NCBI RefSeq assembly: GCF_024713975.1
Contig: NC_091116.1
Location: forward strand, 5,294,463 to 5,358,462
DNA from: Paralichthys olivaceus
Lineage: Eukaryota > Chordata > Actinopteri > Pleuronectiformes > Paralichthyidae
Reading direction: 5' to 3'
DNA length: 64,000 nucleotides
Made by a program: the position numbers and the translations under genes
The notes under the pieces: generated by a model
The model's database searches: none
What the model was told of the DNA's origin: nothing
Seen by the model: only the letters and a program-made list of their open reading frames with translations
Shown here: positions 1 to 12,792 of the stretch, one piece after another
Layout of the letters: the number at the start of each line of letters is the position of its first letter
How positions within the stretch are numbered: the stretch's first letter is position 1

Positions 1-1464
1 TCACTAGCTGCAAAATGTGCTCTGGAAATTTTTAGGAAAATGACCAGAGTTCAGTGCAGGTCTAAGAACAGTTTCATAGAAGATAGATACTCTGCCTACC
101 TAAGAACAAAAAACAAAATATTTCATTTTGTAGCTAAAAATTCCCTGTAAAGTTGAGTCTATTTCTAATTCAGTACCAATGACTACGCATTAACAACTGA
201 GTGGAGCCTTGTTTGTCCAGTTTCCATCTTTAAAAACACCTTTTCAGATTAACAAACACCTACAGGATTACTCTAGGCAATAGCAATATCCATGCTTGCA
301 ATGAACTGTTATCTGTCTCATCTTTCAGCAATCACGGGTCGTTGGTTCAATGTCCCTGCAGATGAAACCGGTTTATGGTAAAGTCGAAGGGATTCTGAGT
401 AAACAATGATATTGCATCATTGTCAAATTAATCATCTACGGCTTTAATATCTTTTCAGCACAATTCTAATCACACAGCCTTTGCCCTCGTTCCGTCATAT
501 GCTGAATTGTTAAGACCAGGCCAGATGGCGGAGCGAGGTAAGGACTCTGTCCATTTCCTCTGCATCTGTGATTGAAGCGGAAAATATCTCTCTAAGTGTA
601 GTTTAGCGGCTATTCTATAAAGGTGAAGCCAGACAGGGGAGGTCTATTTATTCCAGTGCATCAGGGTCTAAAAGAGAAAGTGTTCTACTGAACTAAAATA
701 AAATACGCTGAGAGGTTGTTGTATAACCAAAGAAAGTAGTGAATAAGCTCTAAATGTAGCCTCGTCCATCAATTATGGATCCCCTTTGAAAAAGTATCCA
801 CTCCTCTCCTGAATATAGAAATGCTTTCATATAGCTTGAATTCTCAGGTAATGTCAGAGCTTTCTTTTGTGGCCGCCAGCATTCTTTTTTGATTAAAGCT
901 TATCAGGGATATCACTACAACCGTTAATCATTGAAAATGATTGTTAATACACCTTCTTACCGGAGTGACACTGTGATAGTTGTCTATCCATGAGTCCATT
1001 GCAAACAGGTATACTGTGCATTTTCATACTGTAGGAACAAAAGCCTGCTGTGATTGTGTCTCTGTATGATTGTGAGTTTGCAAAACCCATTTCTGGCATT
1101 TGGTGAAAGGTTTTGGAAAATGAAAAGTAAACATGAGGAACTGAACATATTTGTCAAGATAATTAATGTGGAAAAATTGACTATGAATCTGTGAAGACCC
1201 TCAGTCATGCAGTTCATGGATGGACAGAAGACAGATGGCTTGACAGAGGAGTGGAGGAAGGAAATTACTAGCAGGTACTATGGCATTAGGTTTTCACCTC
1301 TGCCATCTCAATACCATCCACACCCTAACTTTTGTGACCTTAATGATACATACAAAAGCAGGGTGAGGTATCGACGGCCATTAGCAGCTTGACTCAGGGG
1401 ACCCCAACGACCCACCAGTTGGCAGGGAGTTTCACGTTTAACATAACGACTCTAAAGACAGGAA

Positions 1465-1540
1465 CCACAGAGGTTAAATACCTGGACTGAAAAAGCCTCT
1501 TGGATGAGAAACCTCTTACGACAAACCAACAGATATCCTG
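1465..1540 (+). repeat. Dispersed repeat relic shared with 17646-17720
   Basis: Both places carry TAAATACCTG followed by an A-rich stretch and a copy of GAA(A/G)AAGCCTC(T/C)TGGATGAGA in the same order and orientation. Text of this kind is common in old retroelement debris of fish genomes, but I cannot name the family. Only the shared core is visible, so the boundaries are approximate. Confidence 0.4.
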
Positions 1541-4500
1541 AAAAAATGGCCCTCGGAGGATGTCATATAAAGTGAAAAGGCCCTCAATAGGAAAGAGGTT
1601 CTCCAGCCTTGATGTAAGGATCTCCTTTACAGTTCTGTATTTGTGCCAAAATTTAACTCTTAACTGTTAAATTGCCAAATTCCTTTTACTCAGACACTCA
1701 GGTTTTCGTATTATCTTCAAATATTGTTTCAAAGTGAAAACCCTCATTGCCATTCAATCCTCTCCCAGGCTGCTAAAAGACCGTGGACACATGTAGCCCA
1801 GACCACATTCGGCATGATCCGATCTGAGTGTGAGGGCCTGACTCTGTGCTCGGTTGCCTGTTGCGTGGCTGAGGGAGACTTGATCCTGATAACATGGCCC
1901 TGCTCCCATGGAGACCGTTGTGACTCTGCATCTTAATGGACTTCTTCATATAAGCCCCGCCTCTTAATTATTCATTAGGCCCTCCAGAGAAACAAGCCCT
2001 GCGGCGGGTTGACCACCTTACATGTGTGAATCCAGCTTGTAACCAGATATGAACAGCTAAAGGCACAGGGATCGATGTTAATATGCTCTTTGTGGAGCCA
2101 CTGAGGGGCTTAAACTGCTTAAATAGAACCAATTTCACAGTTGAGTCACATAAATGTTCACATATTCACATGGATTTATGAAGAGAATAACATAAATTGA
2201 GATTCCTGTAACTTTTATAATCCATTAAAGTTGAATAACAACACCGTATGTGATTTACTACTACTGCCAGTGGTGGTGAGGGTAATGAGAGTTAAACGCT
2301 GCTCATTCACTTTGAATAGTGTAACATCATGCGTGTGAGTCCAGTGTTACACAACACTACAGGATGTTAAACCCTTAGTGCCACAAGAAAACTATATCAT
2401 CTAAAAATCTAAACATCCTGTCGCGAAAATGACAAAAATCTGTATCATTATGACGCCACCTTCTCTTTCATCTCTTGCTCTCTTTTTTCTGAACAGCTTT
2501 TCTTATCCAGTGAGGATGAGTAGAGACGTTGCAGATTTCTCTCTCAAAGCAAATGACAACATTTTTTTTTTGATGCACAAATGCTTGTGAGCAGTAAACT
2601 GGAGTTGCTCTCATTCATGGGCTCTCTCAGCCTCATTATGTTCCACTCGGGAGCATCTGCTGAGTCACACTTAATACAGCGATTTTAATGCTTATTCCCA
2701 ATTTGATGCGTTGGGAAAATATATAGTTAATATAGGTGCGACCTGGTTTTCCTGTCTTAATATATTATTACAAAAATTGGGAAACAAATCTTGCACCACT
2801 GGCTTGTGGTCTCGGCGCCTGCTTTTGTACTGTACATCTAAGATAACATAATGCATATGGAGCTGCAAACGTCCGTTATCTAAATGCATTCCTATCTACC
2901 ACCTCTCTGTGTTCCTGAACATAATGTCAAACAAGATAATTGCTATCATGTAGGGCTCTAATCTCATAATTACTCAGAGGGAAGGTGTATTAAGTAGTTT
3001 TCTGCTGCATCCACTTTTCACCATGACAAATCTGAGATCAGAACATGTGAATCAATGTGTGTGATGAAATTCTCTCCTCTAGGTAATGGAAAGCACTGCT
3101 CCTTTTTAATTATCCTCCAATCCTTGTTTGTAATTGGAGCCATAAAAATGACCAAACTTTGATTTTCTTTTGAAAGAAGCCATGTGGAAAACCACAGAGA
3201 AGGCAAAGGACAGGACAGTTTATCTTCTTTATCAAAGCCTACATCTTACAGGATAACAAAGATGTCCTTAAAACTGTACAAAATGGGAAGCTATCATTTC
3301 TGGTGGATGCACATGACCGACACTGCAACACTTACTTCACAGGATCTGCTCTTTACGTTTGATGAATGACCCTCACTCTCCCCCATGGTTCTCTCAGTGA
3401 GACTTCCTTCTGTCTGTTGCACCAACAAATAAAACTCGAGATCTTTGCATTGCAGAGAACTTTCGATGAATTTGTGTCTTTTGTCATAAATACGCATATA
3501 AAAACAACCTGTAGAGTGATTTACGAGTCCAAAAAAATTACACTGTCCTCAGACTTGCACTGGTCGGTGTCACGATAAAAACGATCCTTTATGTCAACAT
3601 TATAATTGATATAAGTCAATATATCAGTCAAAATTGTAAATGTCAAATCATGACTTGTAATTACTAAGTAAAAGCTAAAAAAATATGTTTATTGTAGTTT
3701 TAAAGTCTCATTTGGAAATAAGAATTACATTGATATATATTTAAATTTTAACACTGAATATTGAAAACATGTATTGTTGCATTAACTCTAGTTTTTGTTT
3801 TATTGCCCAGTACTAGTAAAACCTGCCACTACGTGCCATGAGACCAGACAGAGAAGAATCTGATCCCTGACCAATCTGTTCGACAAGTGTGAGTGAGAAC
3901 TGCAAATGAGATGCTCAGGATAAATGTCAACAATACAAGCTTTGTTGTTATAATAACACAAATTGGTCTCATCACAAAATGCAGAGCAACACTGAATGAA
4001 ATAAAAGCACTAAAATCAAAATCCTCTTGATGCAAAATCAGGCAAAAATATTTCGAGCTACCACAGATATTCTACAAATTAAATGCAATTGCGATGAACT
4101 GTTATGCAATAAGATGCAAACGCTCCCTCCGATATCACCAAGCCTGTGAGAGCTTTCACTGACTACATATAAATCCCCAACCCTCTGCACCACACGTCGA
4201 ACTCATAACACTCTCCCTCATATTAGACTAATCCTAATTCTGGTCTTCAACTCTTAATGCAAGTCCAAATCCTCTAAAACCCTTTAAAGGCGTCTGGAGT
4301 AGCAAAGTGTCCTCACTCCTTTTTTATCTTTGTGAAATATAACATGACAACACAAACTCCTGCGTATTCTTTCTGTGAATCAGACCACAATAGACGGAAA
4401 ATGTTCATCATCGGCTCAAAGTTTAAACACAGTTGTTTCTGCAACACTTATTGTTTGACTATTGTTACTAACAGCGACAGTGGTTTATACACACTGCTAA

Positions 4501-4624
4501 TGCCAGTGTTGTTTCTGTAACCAGTACTCCAGTTATTCAAGAGTTAGTCTGACAAGTTGTTGAGAGAAGCAGCTCACAAGGAAACAATATCCTGTTGACA
4601 TTTACATAATGTGGTCCTGGTGCC

Positions 4625-4860
4625 AAAAAACAAATTTGAGAATAAGGTAGTTATTGAGAAGAAAAACATAATGTTAAGAGGATTAAGTTGTAATTTAATG
4701 AGAAAGAAGTGACAATATTATGAGAATTACTTTGTAATTTAATGAGAGCAAAAAGTCTAAACACGCTTTCAGTGGTCTTCTGAAATTCTCCCTCTAAAAT
4801 TAAAACTTTATTCTCATGATATTACAGCTTTATTCTAGTATTATTATGACCTTAAAGTGG
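4625..4860. repeat. Diverged palindromic AT-rich element (MITE-like)
   Basis: The left part repeats the theme of a run of AATGAGA/ATTATGAGAAT separated by TTGTAATTTA. The right part (about 4795-4850) reads the same theme on the other strand, with ACTTTATTCTCATGATATTA and GCTTTATTCTAGTATTATTA. The arms are degenerate but clearly inverted. Elements built from repeats of GAGAATAAAGT(C/T)(A/G)TAATATTA are frequent in teleost genomes. No coding capacity is seen. Confidence 0.5.
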
Positions 4861-5333
4861 CCCTGATACTCTGTCGCAACATATGCTGTATATATGTCTT
4901 TTGAAAATCCCTAATCTTCTTCGTATTAGTACAATTACATTTGCTTTTAAGCATTGGCCTGGATGTGAAAACAGCTTCTCCAGAGGATTTACTGTGCTTT
5001 TTGTGACTTGCCCAGCCGATGACCATGTCTCTCTCTCTGCAGCCTGAATGTACAGCATGGATAAATGAGCGCTTTGCAGCCCCAGAGCTCCAAACAGTGG
5101 CCCGACTGTAAGGGTGAATCATGTGTGCTGCATGATGGGAAAGAGGCTCTTCAGTGTGGAGGGGTGGAGTGGTGTTTCTGACTAATGTTCCCCCCAAAAA
5201 GCTGATTGTACACATCAGTCTGACCTTATGTATACTTTGTACGGACCCTGACAATCAATAACATAAAATATGTCACTCTTTGGGATCGCTGACATCGGAG
5301 ATCAGTAACCAGATCGACTCCACAAATAAGAAA

Positions 5334-5336
<3 letters not shown>

Positions 5337-5368
<32 letters not shown>
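5337..5368. repeat. (TG)n microsatellite
   Basis: An uninterrupted run of 16 TG units. It supplies the valine/cysteine run in the open frame that crosses it, which is therefore not a gene. A short poly-C run and a CA run lie about 170 bases further on. Confidence 0.9.
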
Positions 5369-5372
<4 letters not shown>

Positions 5373-7549
5373 GAGAACAGGAGCCCTTTAATCACAGGAA
5401 GGCCACGTGTTCCACTTCCCTGCATTGCATCCATCACCACAGCCCAGTTCTCCTCGACCCCTCCATCTTCAATCCCTCCTTCCTCATCCCTCCAACGCCT
5501 GCGCTGGCTCGCCATCCGAGCCCACCAGCACAACCCCCCCCCCCCTCCTCTCACACACACACACTCCAACGATTTCTTGCTAGTGAAGCATGCCACCGAA
5601 GCAAAGCTCCTTTTGCTCAGGATTTATAATCCCAAGGGCTCCGGCAAAAAGGCGACTGAAAGAACTCTTTATAAAGCCAGGGGCAGTCGGCGGCTCACCT
5701 CTAGATGGTCACTACATTCAGATTCACTCGCAGTTGAGATAGTAACCATAAAGGAGATAATTTTTCTTCACTGAGTCACACTAAATAAGATAAGATTTAC
5801 TTTAATGTACCAGAGGACACCTGTGAAAACCATGTGACACTGATCTTAACAGACAAGACGTTTTGACATAATCCCTGAAGAAAGTACAAACAATCACATT
5901 TGAAGCCTGCGTGATAATAACACAAGATAAATCTCATATAATCACATCAGCATGTCGTAACCTGATTATATGACCCTACTAATGTCACAGACTGGAAATT
6001 ACTAAAGTGCTTTTCCAGTGAACCAATAATATCCTGACTCATTTCACATTTTTTGCTTTAACTCTTCTTGTGCCAACAAACGTAAAAGTAAAGCGTCAGG
6101 ACATCTCTTTTATTTTCATCGTCAACATTGGACTATTTTATAACAAATGTGATTTTGTATAATTCAGGTCAAAAATAAAACGTGCTTTATTGGTAGGTTT
6201 CAAAAAACGTTTCAACAGCGACCAAATGTTCTGCAGCTCGTCTTTCCTGGGCTCTTTGGGGGGGTGCTGGAGTGAAGGTGCTTAAAAAGTTTAGGCGCTC
6301 TATTTAGAAAGTTTGACTCCGCAGCAGATATGTGCTTAATATAGCTTGACAGGCGTCTGTTGCTGTTTTTCTTTGTACATGTAAAATGTATCTACAGAAT
6401 GTTAGATCACTCGATGCCATGTTGAAATGAATTTCAGATATTCTTATGGTTACTACACGACGTACAGCTCATGCCGTGTTCAATGATTTCATTACTGCTA
6501 TCTGTTTTCCTGGCATCTGAAAAGTCGTGATACTGCTTTTCTTCATATTCACTGCCAGAGCACGGGGCTGGTAGTATTTTCTATTACGTCCAGCTGTTGC
6601 TGTTCCGAGAGAGATAGCAGAACAAGGTCATCGGCATAAAACGAAAACTTGACCTCTTTATTAAAGGAGGAAGCAGCACACTGAACAAACTAAACATCCA
6701 CTTAATTTAAATTTAATAATGTTGGACCTGACCAAGAACAATGGAGGTACCGACGCAGGTCAAATTCTTGATCAAACCATGAACCTATTGCTTTTTATCA
6801 AGCTTTTACTTTTGATTGAATAGCTTTGATTGAATTATCTCCTTTCTGGTTACTGTTTTTATTAGTTTCAAAGGGTGAAGGCTGGTGTGAAAAAATGAAA
6901 CACTTGCTAAACACGTGTGTTTTTTTCTTGTGGTTGTGATAGATCCCTCCGAATGTCATGTCCTTGTGCATGATCTTAAATTTCGTTTTCCCCACGCGAT
7001 CCTGGAGGACAGTGACTGAGCAGATCATTTGGACACCATGTTTCTGTCATACATCTATAACAACCCACAATAAAATAGCTAAGGACTTCCAAAGAAGAGC
7101 CTGCGGGGGTTTTAAATCAACACGATCAGCTTCCAGAGCCCGTGTCAACAAAACGCAGCATCACCTCTGGAGGCTAAAACACGTCTCCTCCGTTATAACA
7201 AGCTGGCGACTGGTTCACCTCGTTATAAAGCTGCTGGAAAACCCCGAGTTAAGTGCATGTCAGTCCGGGTTGAAGACGAGGAAGGTCGCCTGTCAGTGAC
7301 ACACCGACGAATGCAGCTGGGGTTATTAACCATCTTTAACCAGCGGATGTGTGGAACGTATACAATAGCACAAACAGCTAAAGGGAAGCTACATCATATA
7401 GAGGAGAGCTAATGTAAACATGCACTTTAGTGATCATGTTGGACTCACATGGATGCTACATTAGCATCATAATACAAGTGTCACTTGTTTTGTAAGCTAG
7501 CTAAACCTGCCCTGTGGTAACAATAGGACCCCCTGTTCGCTGCGGCTCT

Positions 7550-8040
7550 TCACGTCCCCGTCCCCGTCCCCCCTTGACTGGCTGGGAAAGAGCCAGCTAG
7601 CGTTAGCATCCCCGGTCCTGTTATTACTCTTTTATAGCCCTGCATTAGCCACGTTAGCTTTCCTCCGCGAGCTCCGGAGCTCGCTCCACCGACAACACAC
7701 GCACCTACCGCCGCAATGACAAGTCGCCCACTCCCCGAGACACACACACACACACGGGGCTGAACCTCCTCCTCCTCCTCCTCCTCCAGCGGCGGCGTTT
7801 CTCCCGCACAGCTGCGGGGCTTACCTCGTCTTTAGCGGCGTGTGCCGGCGGCTCTCGGCGAGGCTCCACAGCGGGGATAAGAGTTAGAATCCCGGGGAAG
7901 GGGCTGCGGAGGCGCGCGGAGCAGACTGCGGAGGAGACGAGACTCCGTCCTGAGCACGAGCCTGTGTTCTGCCCACCGGAGCTTAGGGAGCGTGTGCGTG
8001 TTCCCGCCCCGCACACAGCGCACAAGGACACTCAATGGGA
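7550..8040. promoter_or_regulatory. CpG-rich patch, likely promoter
   Basis: GC content and CpG count rise sharply against AT-rich flanks. The patch contains CCTCCT and CGGCGG runs, several CGCG steps and the likely first exon at 7825-8030 on the minus strand. Unmethylated CpG islands usually mark vertebrate promoters. Which gene it serves cannot be read from this window. The clic5 start codons lie 4.5-6.3 kb to the right, with that gene running towards the island, so the island is downstream of clic5 and not its promoter. Confidence 0.6.
7825..8030 (-). other. Possible non-coding first exon of an unidentified minus-strand gene
   Basis: On the minus strand the CpG-rich patch runs into GACGAG followed by GTAAGC, a near-consensus splice donor at 7824/7825. 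The sequence upstream has no convincing start codon in a conserved frame, so I read it as 5' untranslated. The open frame that continues through the donor codes only arginine and CVCV runs from the CCTCCT and CACACA repeats. The next exon would lie to the left, possibly outside the window. In human the genes beyond CLIC5 are RUNX2 and SUPT3H, but nothing here shows that this exon belongs to either. The upstream boundary is a guess. Confidence 0.35.
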
Positions 8041-8158
8041 GAAGGTGACTGGTACAGTTACAGTACAAGTACTACAAATACTACACATATTTACTATAGT
8101 ACTGATACTTTTTTACTGCCATGCAAAGCAGAGAGACGCCGTTTACTTTCGACCCCCC

Positions 8159-8575
8159 GTTTTTACGATGCTTCGCTTTAACTTGAATTAAGCTTTTGCA
8201 TATGAAAACATACGACGAGTTTACAACAATTAATATCAGTTCGACTTAAATACTGCTGATATTGCATTTAATTATCTGTTGTTTAATGTGAGACTATACT
8301 GCTATTTTATTAAATTAACTTTTCACGTTTTTACCCCTCTGCGTTTTTACACTCCCTAACTTTAACTTTAATTAAGCTTTTAAACATCAAAACATATGAC
8401 GAGTTTATAACATTTGACATTAGCTCTACTTTGTGTAAAACTCTGTTAATATTGAATTAAATCTGTTATGTAATGTGACTATATAGCATGTATAATCTAC
8501 TTGAATCAAATTAATACTTTAAACAATTTCCCCCACTGCATGTTTACCTTTTTTAACTTTTCATAAAAAAAGAAT
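8159..8575. repeat. Diverged AT-rich tandem repeat, about 184-200 bp unit
   Basis: A block starting GTTTTTAC at 8159 recurs at 8343 with the same order of landmarks: AACTT(G/T)AATTAAGCTTTT, then AAAACATA(C/T)GACGAGTTTA, then a TAAT(A/T)TTG-rich stretch, then a GTGACTATA-type segment. A third partial copy begins near 8542. The two full copies have diverged by substitutions and small indels. No open frame of interest is present. Confidence 0.6.
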
Positions 8576-9470
8576 GTGTTAAATATAGAAGAGACTTCAA
8601 ACAAACCATATAAAATATAATGAATTATGACACAGCTTGCAACAATTCAATTCATGCTTTCTGTTTGCCTGAGAATAGTTTATATTTAAACCTATATACC
8701 TCAATCTTTACACATCACTTTATTTATTTATTTATTTACCTGAATCTTGCATTAATATTTGATCACAGAGCCTATAGAACTTCACATACAGAAAAGAGAT
8801 GATCCCTCAGTCCATGCTCCTGTTATTACACATCAATAAAACCTTTGTGTTTACTGCCATCTGCTGACTGTCAGACGCTGCAGCATACACCAAGTAAAGG
8901 GCCTAATACCCTTATGTACATTAATGGAAATTATAAAAAAAGACCCTGTTTAAAGGGTAATAATTGGAGTATTCCCCAATTATTTAGTGACATGAGTCAT
9001 TTTCTCTTATATAGTCCATGTTGGACGTATATCCCCTAGATGTGCATCTTCTCACTCAGCTGCAAATCTGCAAATAGGACTCTAAGTTAAGATATTTATA
9101 TTTATACCACATATGATAAATAAATGCGATAAACTTTCAACTCATCCATCACAGGAAATAGAGGCAAGGGAGGGAAAGAGGATGAGGAGGAGTTCAGGCC
9201 CCTGCATCTGTGATCTCTCATTTTGTAGTATGAGCAGGATACATGTGTATATACATTTCGATTCAGCAAGAAAGTTTCCACAATTTCTTTTGCTGATCAT
9301 TTTTCTCTAAGAACATTTGCACTGAGCAAACACGTCAACAACTCGATGTGCAGGGAGAGCTGCTGTCGATATCCATCCATTTGTACGGGCACGCACATAA
9401 ATCATGAATCAACGAGACGAGTTTGGAGTGAAAAACAACAGCTCTGCAGCTCAGTCTCTGAGAAAATAGA

Positions 9471-9476
9471 TTTATT
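9471..9476 (-). terminator. clic5: Candidate clic5 polyadenylation signal
   Basis: TTTATT on the plus strand is AATAAA on the minus strand, about 1.05 kb past the clic5 stop codon. The stretch between (9477-10525) has no coding signal and would be the 3' untranslated region. Other A/T-rich hexamers are nearby, so the exact cleavage site is uncertain. Confidence 0.4.
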
Positions 9477-10074
9477 ATTCAAACAAGTGACATATACACA
9501 GTGGGGTTTGCGGTTCTAATCATCAGAAGGAATATTGTTGCGCTATAATAATCATTTACAGACATATTTATTATTATCACACAGATTCATAAAGCAGACG
9601 ACATCCATAATTCCCATTTATATTATATTCAAATATATATAATTTACTGTACAGACATAAAGAGCTGAAGGCAGAGGAGATGCCCACTGAGGCACTTGTC
9701 ATTAAAATTACATTTGCTTCCATCAGCACTAAAATAACACGTCAACACAACTGCTGGGGTGAAACTTTTCTTTTTCATTCTAGGTTCGTTTATCAGATTG
9801 AATTTGAAATTTAATCTGAAAGTAGATATTATATTCGAATGGGCTGTTGAAGGTAAAATGGAAAGTAAAAGGGATGACGTGGTTAAAGCAGATGAAAAAA
9901 CATACAATTTAATAGGTGAGTCATTGCTTCATGAAGACAAAGACCAAAGTCCACAAAGTTGACACCACACCAATAAAAGACAAATGACTTGGGCTGGAAA
10001 ACATTCTCGTTAGTACATTTTAACAAGTAAAATAATGAAACCTCACTTTACAATTACAAAAACTGCTTAGGATG

Positions 10075-10175
10075 AGGGTTACACTCATAGGTCACACCTA
10101 TACCATGAGATAGAGTCTGAGATTCACACAGGTATCCTTCTAGCAGTGAGGCGACCCACTGTACCACTGTGCCGG
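10075..10175. repeat. Relic of a dispersed fish repeat
   Basis: The text TCTAGCAGTGAGGCGACCCA followed by CTGTACCACTGTGCCG resembles the end of a dispersed element seen often in teleost genomes, with the usual wording of a gap in column order: TCTAGCTGTGAGGCAACAGT, then CCACTG, then CACCGTGCCG. It falls inside the likely clic5 3' untranslated region. Family and ends are not determined. Confidence 0.35.
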
Positions 10176-10525
10176 TTACAGCAGATGAAAAAAAAAGTGC
10201 AATTTAATGTCAGAGATTAAGAAAAGGAAGACGGCGAGACATCGCTTTGGCTGGAAAAAAATTCTTAGCAGAAAAATAGGACAGAAAATAGTCAAACCCT
10301 GTTTTATGCATCCTGCGTAATCAGCTAATTAACTCTAACCAGACGTATGTAGTTCTAAAGTGACTGAAAATTATTGCAATCACTGTTCGGAGGTTATAAT
10401 GTCAGACTGACTCACACCACTTTAAGCTTATTTCAGCATCAGCGTTAAAAATTACACATCCTGTTTATCACAAGTATGATTTTAGTTTGAGAAAAAGTAA
10501 AAGAGTGAGTGTGACTGCGATGGGT

Positions 10526-12517
10526 TCACTTCTCCAGCCTCTTGGCCACGTCCTTGTAGGCTAGCTCAATTTCCACATCGGCAGCGCACGTGTTGGTGAA
10601 CTCATCTCGGCTGTAGGCGTTGCCGAGGTAGCGCCACACCCCTCTGAAATCCGACGGGATGTCATAGTTTCGGTACTTTTTTGCAACCACCTGCGGAAAA
10701 AAAATACTATTCAGTTAAATAATTCTCTTTTGAGATCAGAGAAACTGAACCAATCCAACGCCGGTTACCTTGACGACATGGAGCTTGGGCAAAAGGTTGC
10801 AGTCTGCCAGCGTCAGCTCCTCCCCGTCCACATATTTGCGAGTAGATTCCCCTTTGCTGCTGTGGTGTTTCGTCTCATCCTCATCAGGAAGTGGACTCAT
10901 CAGATAGTTGTCCAGCTTCTCCAAGGCCTTGTTCAGACTCTTCTCTAAATCTGAAGCAGACAGAAACACATGTCCAGGTCAAAGGTCATCAAAGTCAGTC
11001 ACCAGTCCTTTTGATTGGATCGTAGATCATAGCAGTGTTCTTACCCCTGTGTTTATCTGGCCTGGTGTTTTTCACATAAGCTGAGAACCTGGCGAACACG
11101 TCGTTTCCTGCCGTGTTGGACTCACGGTTCTTTGCTGCGAGTTTAGGATACCTAAGAAAAAGCATATTAGTTGTCAGATGTTGCTACTTCCCCCCCCCGA
11201 TTGTCACGTGCTGGTGAGTGACACCTACTTCGGTGGCACCAGCATGGCCTCCAGGTACTCCTCTATTTTGTTGACGTCTGTGAGAACCTCTCCCTGAAAG
11301 GTGAGGAAGGGTGGGTGCGTCCCCGGGGCCAGGTTGTGGAGGTCGGCTGGTTTCCTTATCAAGAGATTGTTCATTAAACTTGTGCGTATTTCTAAAAGCA
11401 GCACTCGGAGAAGGAGCATTTTAATACTATTATAATAATAATTATTATTATTATTGATAGTACCTCTTGAGGTCAACAGTGGTGACATTAAAAACGACTC
11501 CTTTCAGCCAGAGGATCATGAAGAGGCGCTGAGAGAATGGACAGTTTCCAATGCTCTCCCCATCCTGGCCAGCCTGTGAACACACACGTTAAAGAACATG
11601 GTTTAGAGCTGAGGACAAAACACAACGTGTTTCCAGATCAATGACTATATGTAAGAATCATTGGATCTGAGGTGATGAATGAGTGTGTGTGTGCTAAACT
11701 GTAATGGGACACTGTAATGTGACACCAAATCCAACATGAATAATCCACGCTGCCTCCATTAGCCGCCTCACCGCCCATTTGAGAATGTGGTTTTCCTACT
11801 GACGCAGTGTGTCAGCGACAGAAACCATACAACTTTCTCCCCTGCCATAACATTGCATCACTGACAGTAGTACTCTCACTACAAAAGTTAATCCAGCTAT
11901 TAAGACATTTAGAAAGAATAGTTAGATACGGATCCACTTCCTCAAACTGTCCAGAAATTAAGCCAAAATGTCCTGAAGACAAGATGAGGTCCCGTTGATA
12001 CTCACGCTCGACCAACCGTGAGTCAGTCTCAGCTGTCAATCATGATGTATGAGAATGGTAACGATCTTATTCATAATATATATTAAAATAGTGGCTACAA
12101 GAGAGCATCATGTTCACACACTGAGCGACTCGCGTCATAACCTGTTGCTCTCAACACTGAATGGATCCCAGTAATAATTCAGTGGGAGAGATTGTCCATG
12201 CACGTGGGGATCAGGTTAACACACGGAAAATCAGCACACAACAACAACAACATGGCATGCACACGCTTAAAGGAGCCACCCACAACATATAAATACACAC
12301 ACAGCTGATTCATTTGGAGATAACATACTGTGCAAATGCAGCTGAAATTGTGCTATTAAAGGCAGAATGGAGATGTAAATGTTGGATCAATATATAAATC
12401 AGAAGCAAGAAGACAACTGTTTATGTGACAGCACACATAAACACACATTAAAAGTCCCACCTTTACAAATAGCTCAATATCGGGGTCCTTGTCCTCCTCA
12501 GCTGCCGTATCCGTCAT
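10526..12517 (-). CDS. clic5: Chloride intracellular channel protein 5, short isoform
   Basis: Six coding exons on the minus strand: 12517-12461, 11573-11464, 11354-11229, 11151-11045, 10950-10769, 10690-10526. Sizes 57, 110, 126, 107, 182 and 165 bp match the conserved CLIC exon pattern, and every junction is GT-AG with frame kept. The product is 248 aa (human CLIC5A is about 251). It starts [19 protein letters not shown], close to CLIC5A. It has a thioredoxin-like N-domain with the redox cysteine in G-N-C-P-F-S (Cys30), the single membrane-inserting segment after it, and an all-helical GST-like C-domain with [19 protein letters not shown] and the KKYR basic motif. CLIC5 is a metamorphic protein that sits with ezrin at actin-rich structures such as stereocilia and podocyte foot processes; its channel role is debated. 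The neighbour enpp4 favours clic5 over clic4 or clic6. Which teleost copy (a or b) is unknown. Confidence 0.93.
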
Positions 12518-12571
12518 GATCAAGAGAGACGCACTTTGGGTGTTTTGTTTCCACAAATGTGTAGATATGTA

Positions 12572-12617
<46 letters not shown>

Positions 12618-12752
12618 CAGGGAGAAAGAGAGAGAGAGAGAGAGAGAGTCGCTCAGTTTCAGATTCTACTCCAGGTCCAGTTGGTGAAGTCTGCTTAGTC
12701 CCATAGCACCTCTGTAGGAGCTTCAGAGAGGACGAATGCCAGGGTGTGTGTG

Positions 12753-12792
<40 letters not shown>

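Larger units (their letters stand above)
1..7549. other. No recognised gene; intergenic or intronic DNA
   Basis: I see no exon here that I can assign to a protein family. The open frames are short (all under 170 codons), lack family motifs, and several are made of microsatellite. The stretch could be intergenic, or could be intron of the unidentified minus-strand gene whose likely first exon lies at 7825-8030. It holds a repeat relic near 1465-1540, a palindromic AT-rich element at 4625-4860 and a (TG)n tract at 5337-5368. A short ATG followed by a good donor near 524-536 is noted among the rejected items. Confidence 0.6.

Noticed and set aside
524-540. ATGGCGGAGCGAG followed by GTAAGG, like a short first coding exon
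   Set aside because: Only four codons, with no CpG-rich promoter context and no downstream exon in frame that could be recognised.
4844-5254. 136-codon minus-strand open frame
   Set aside because: Overlaps the edge of the palindromic element and has no family motif.
5280-5774. 164-codon plus-strand open frame
   Set aside because: Crosses a (TG)n and a poly-C run, is rich in low-complexity residues, and shows no family motif or splice context.
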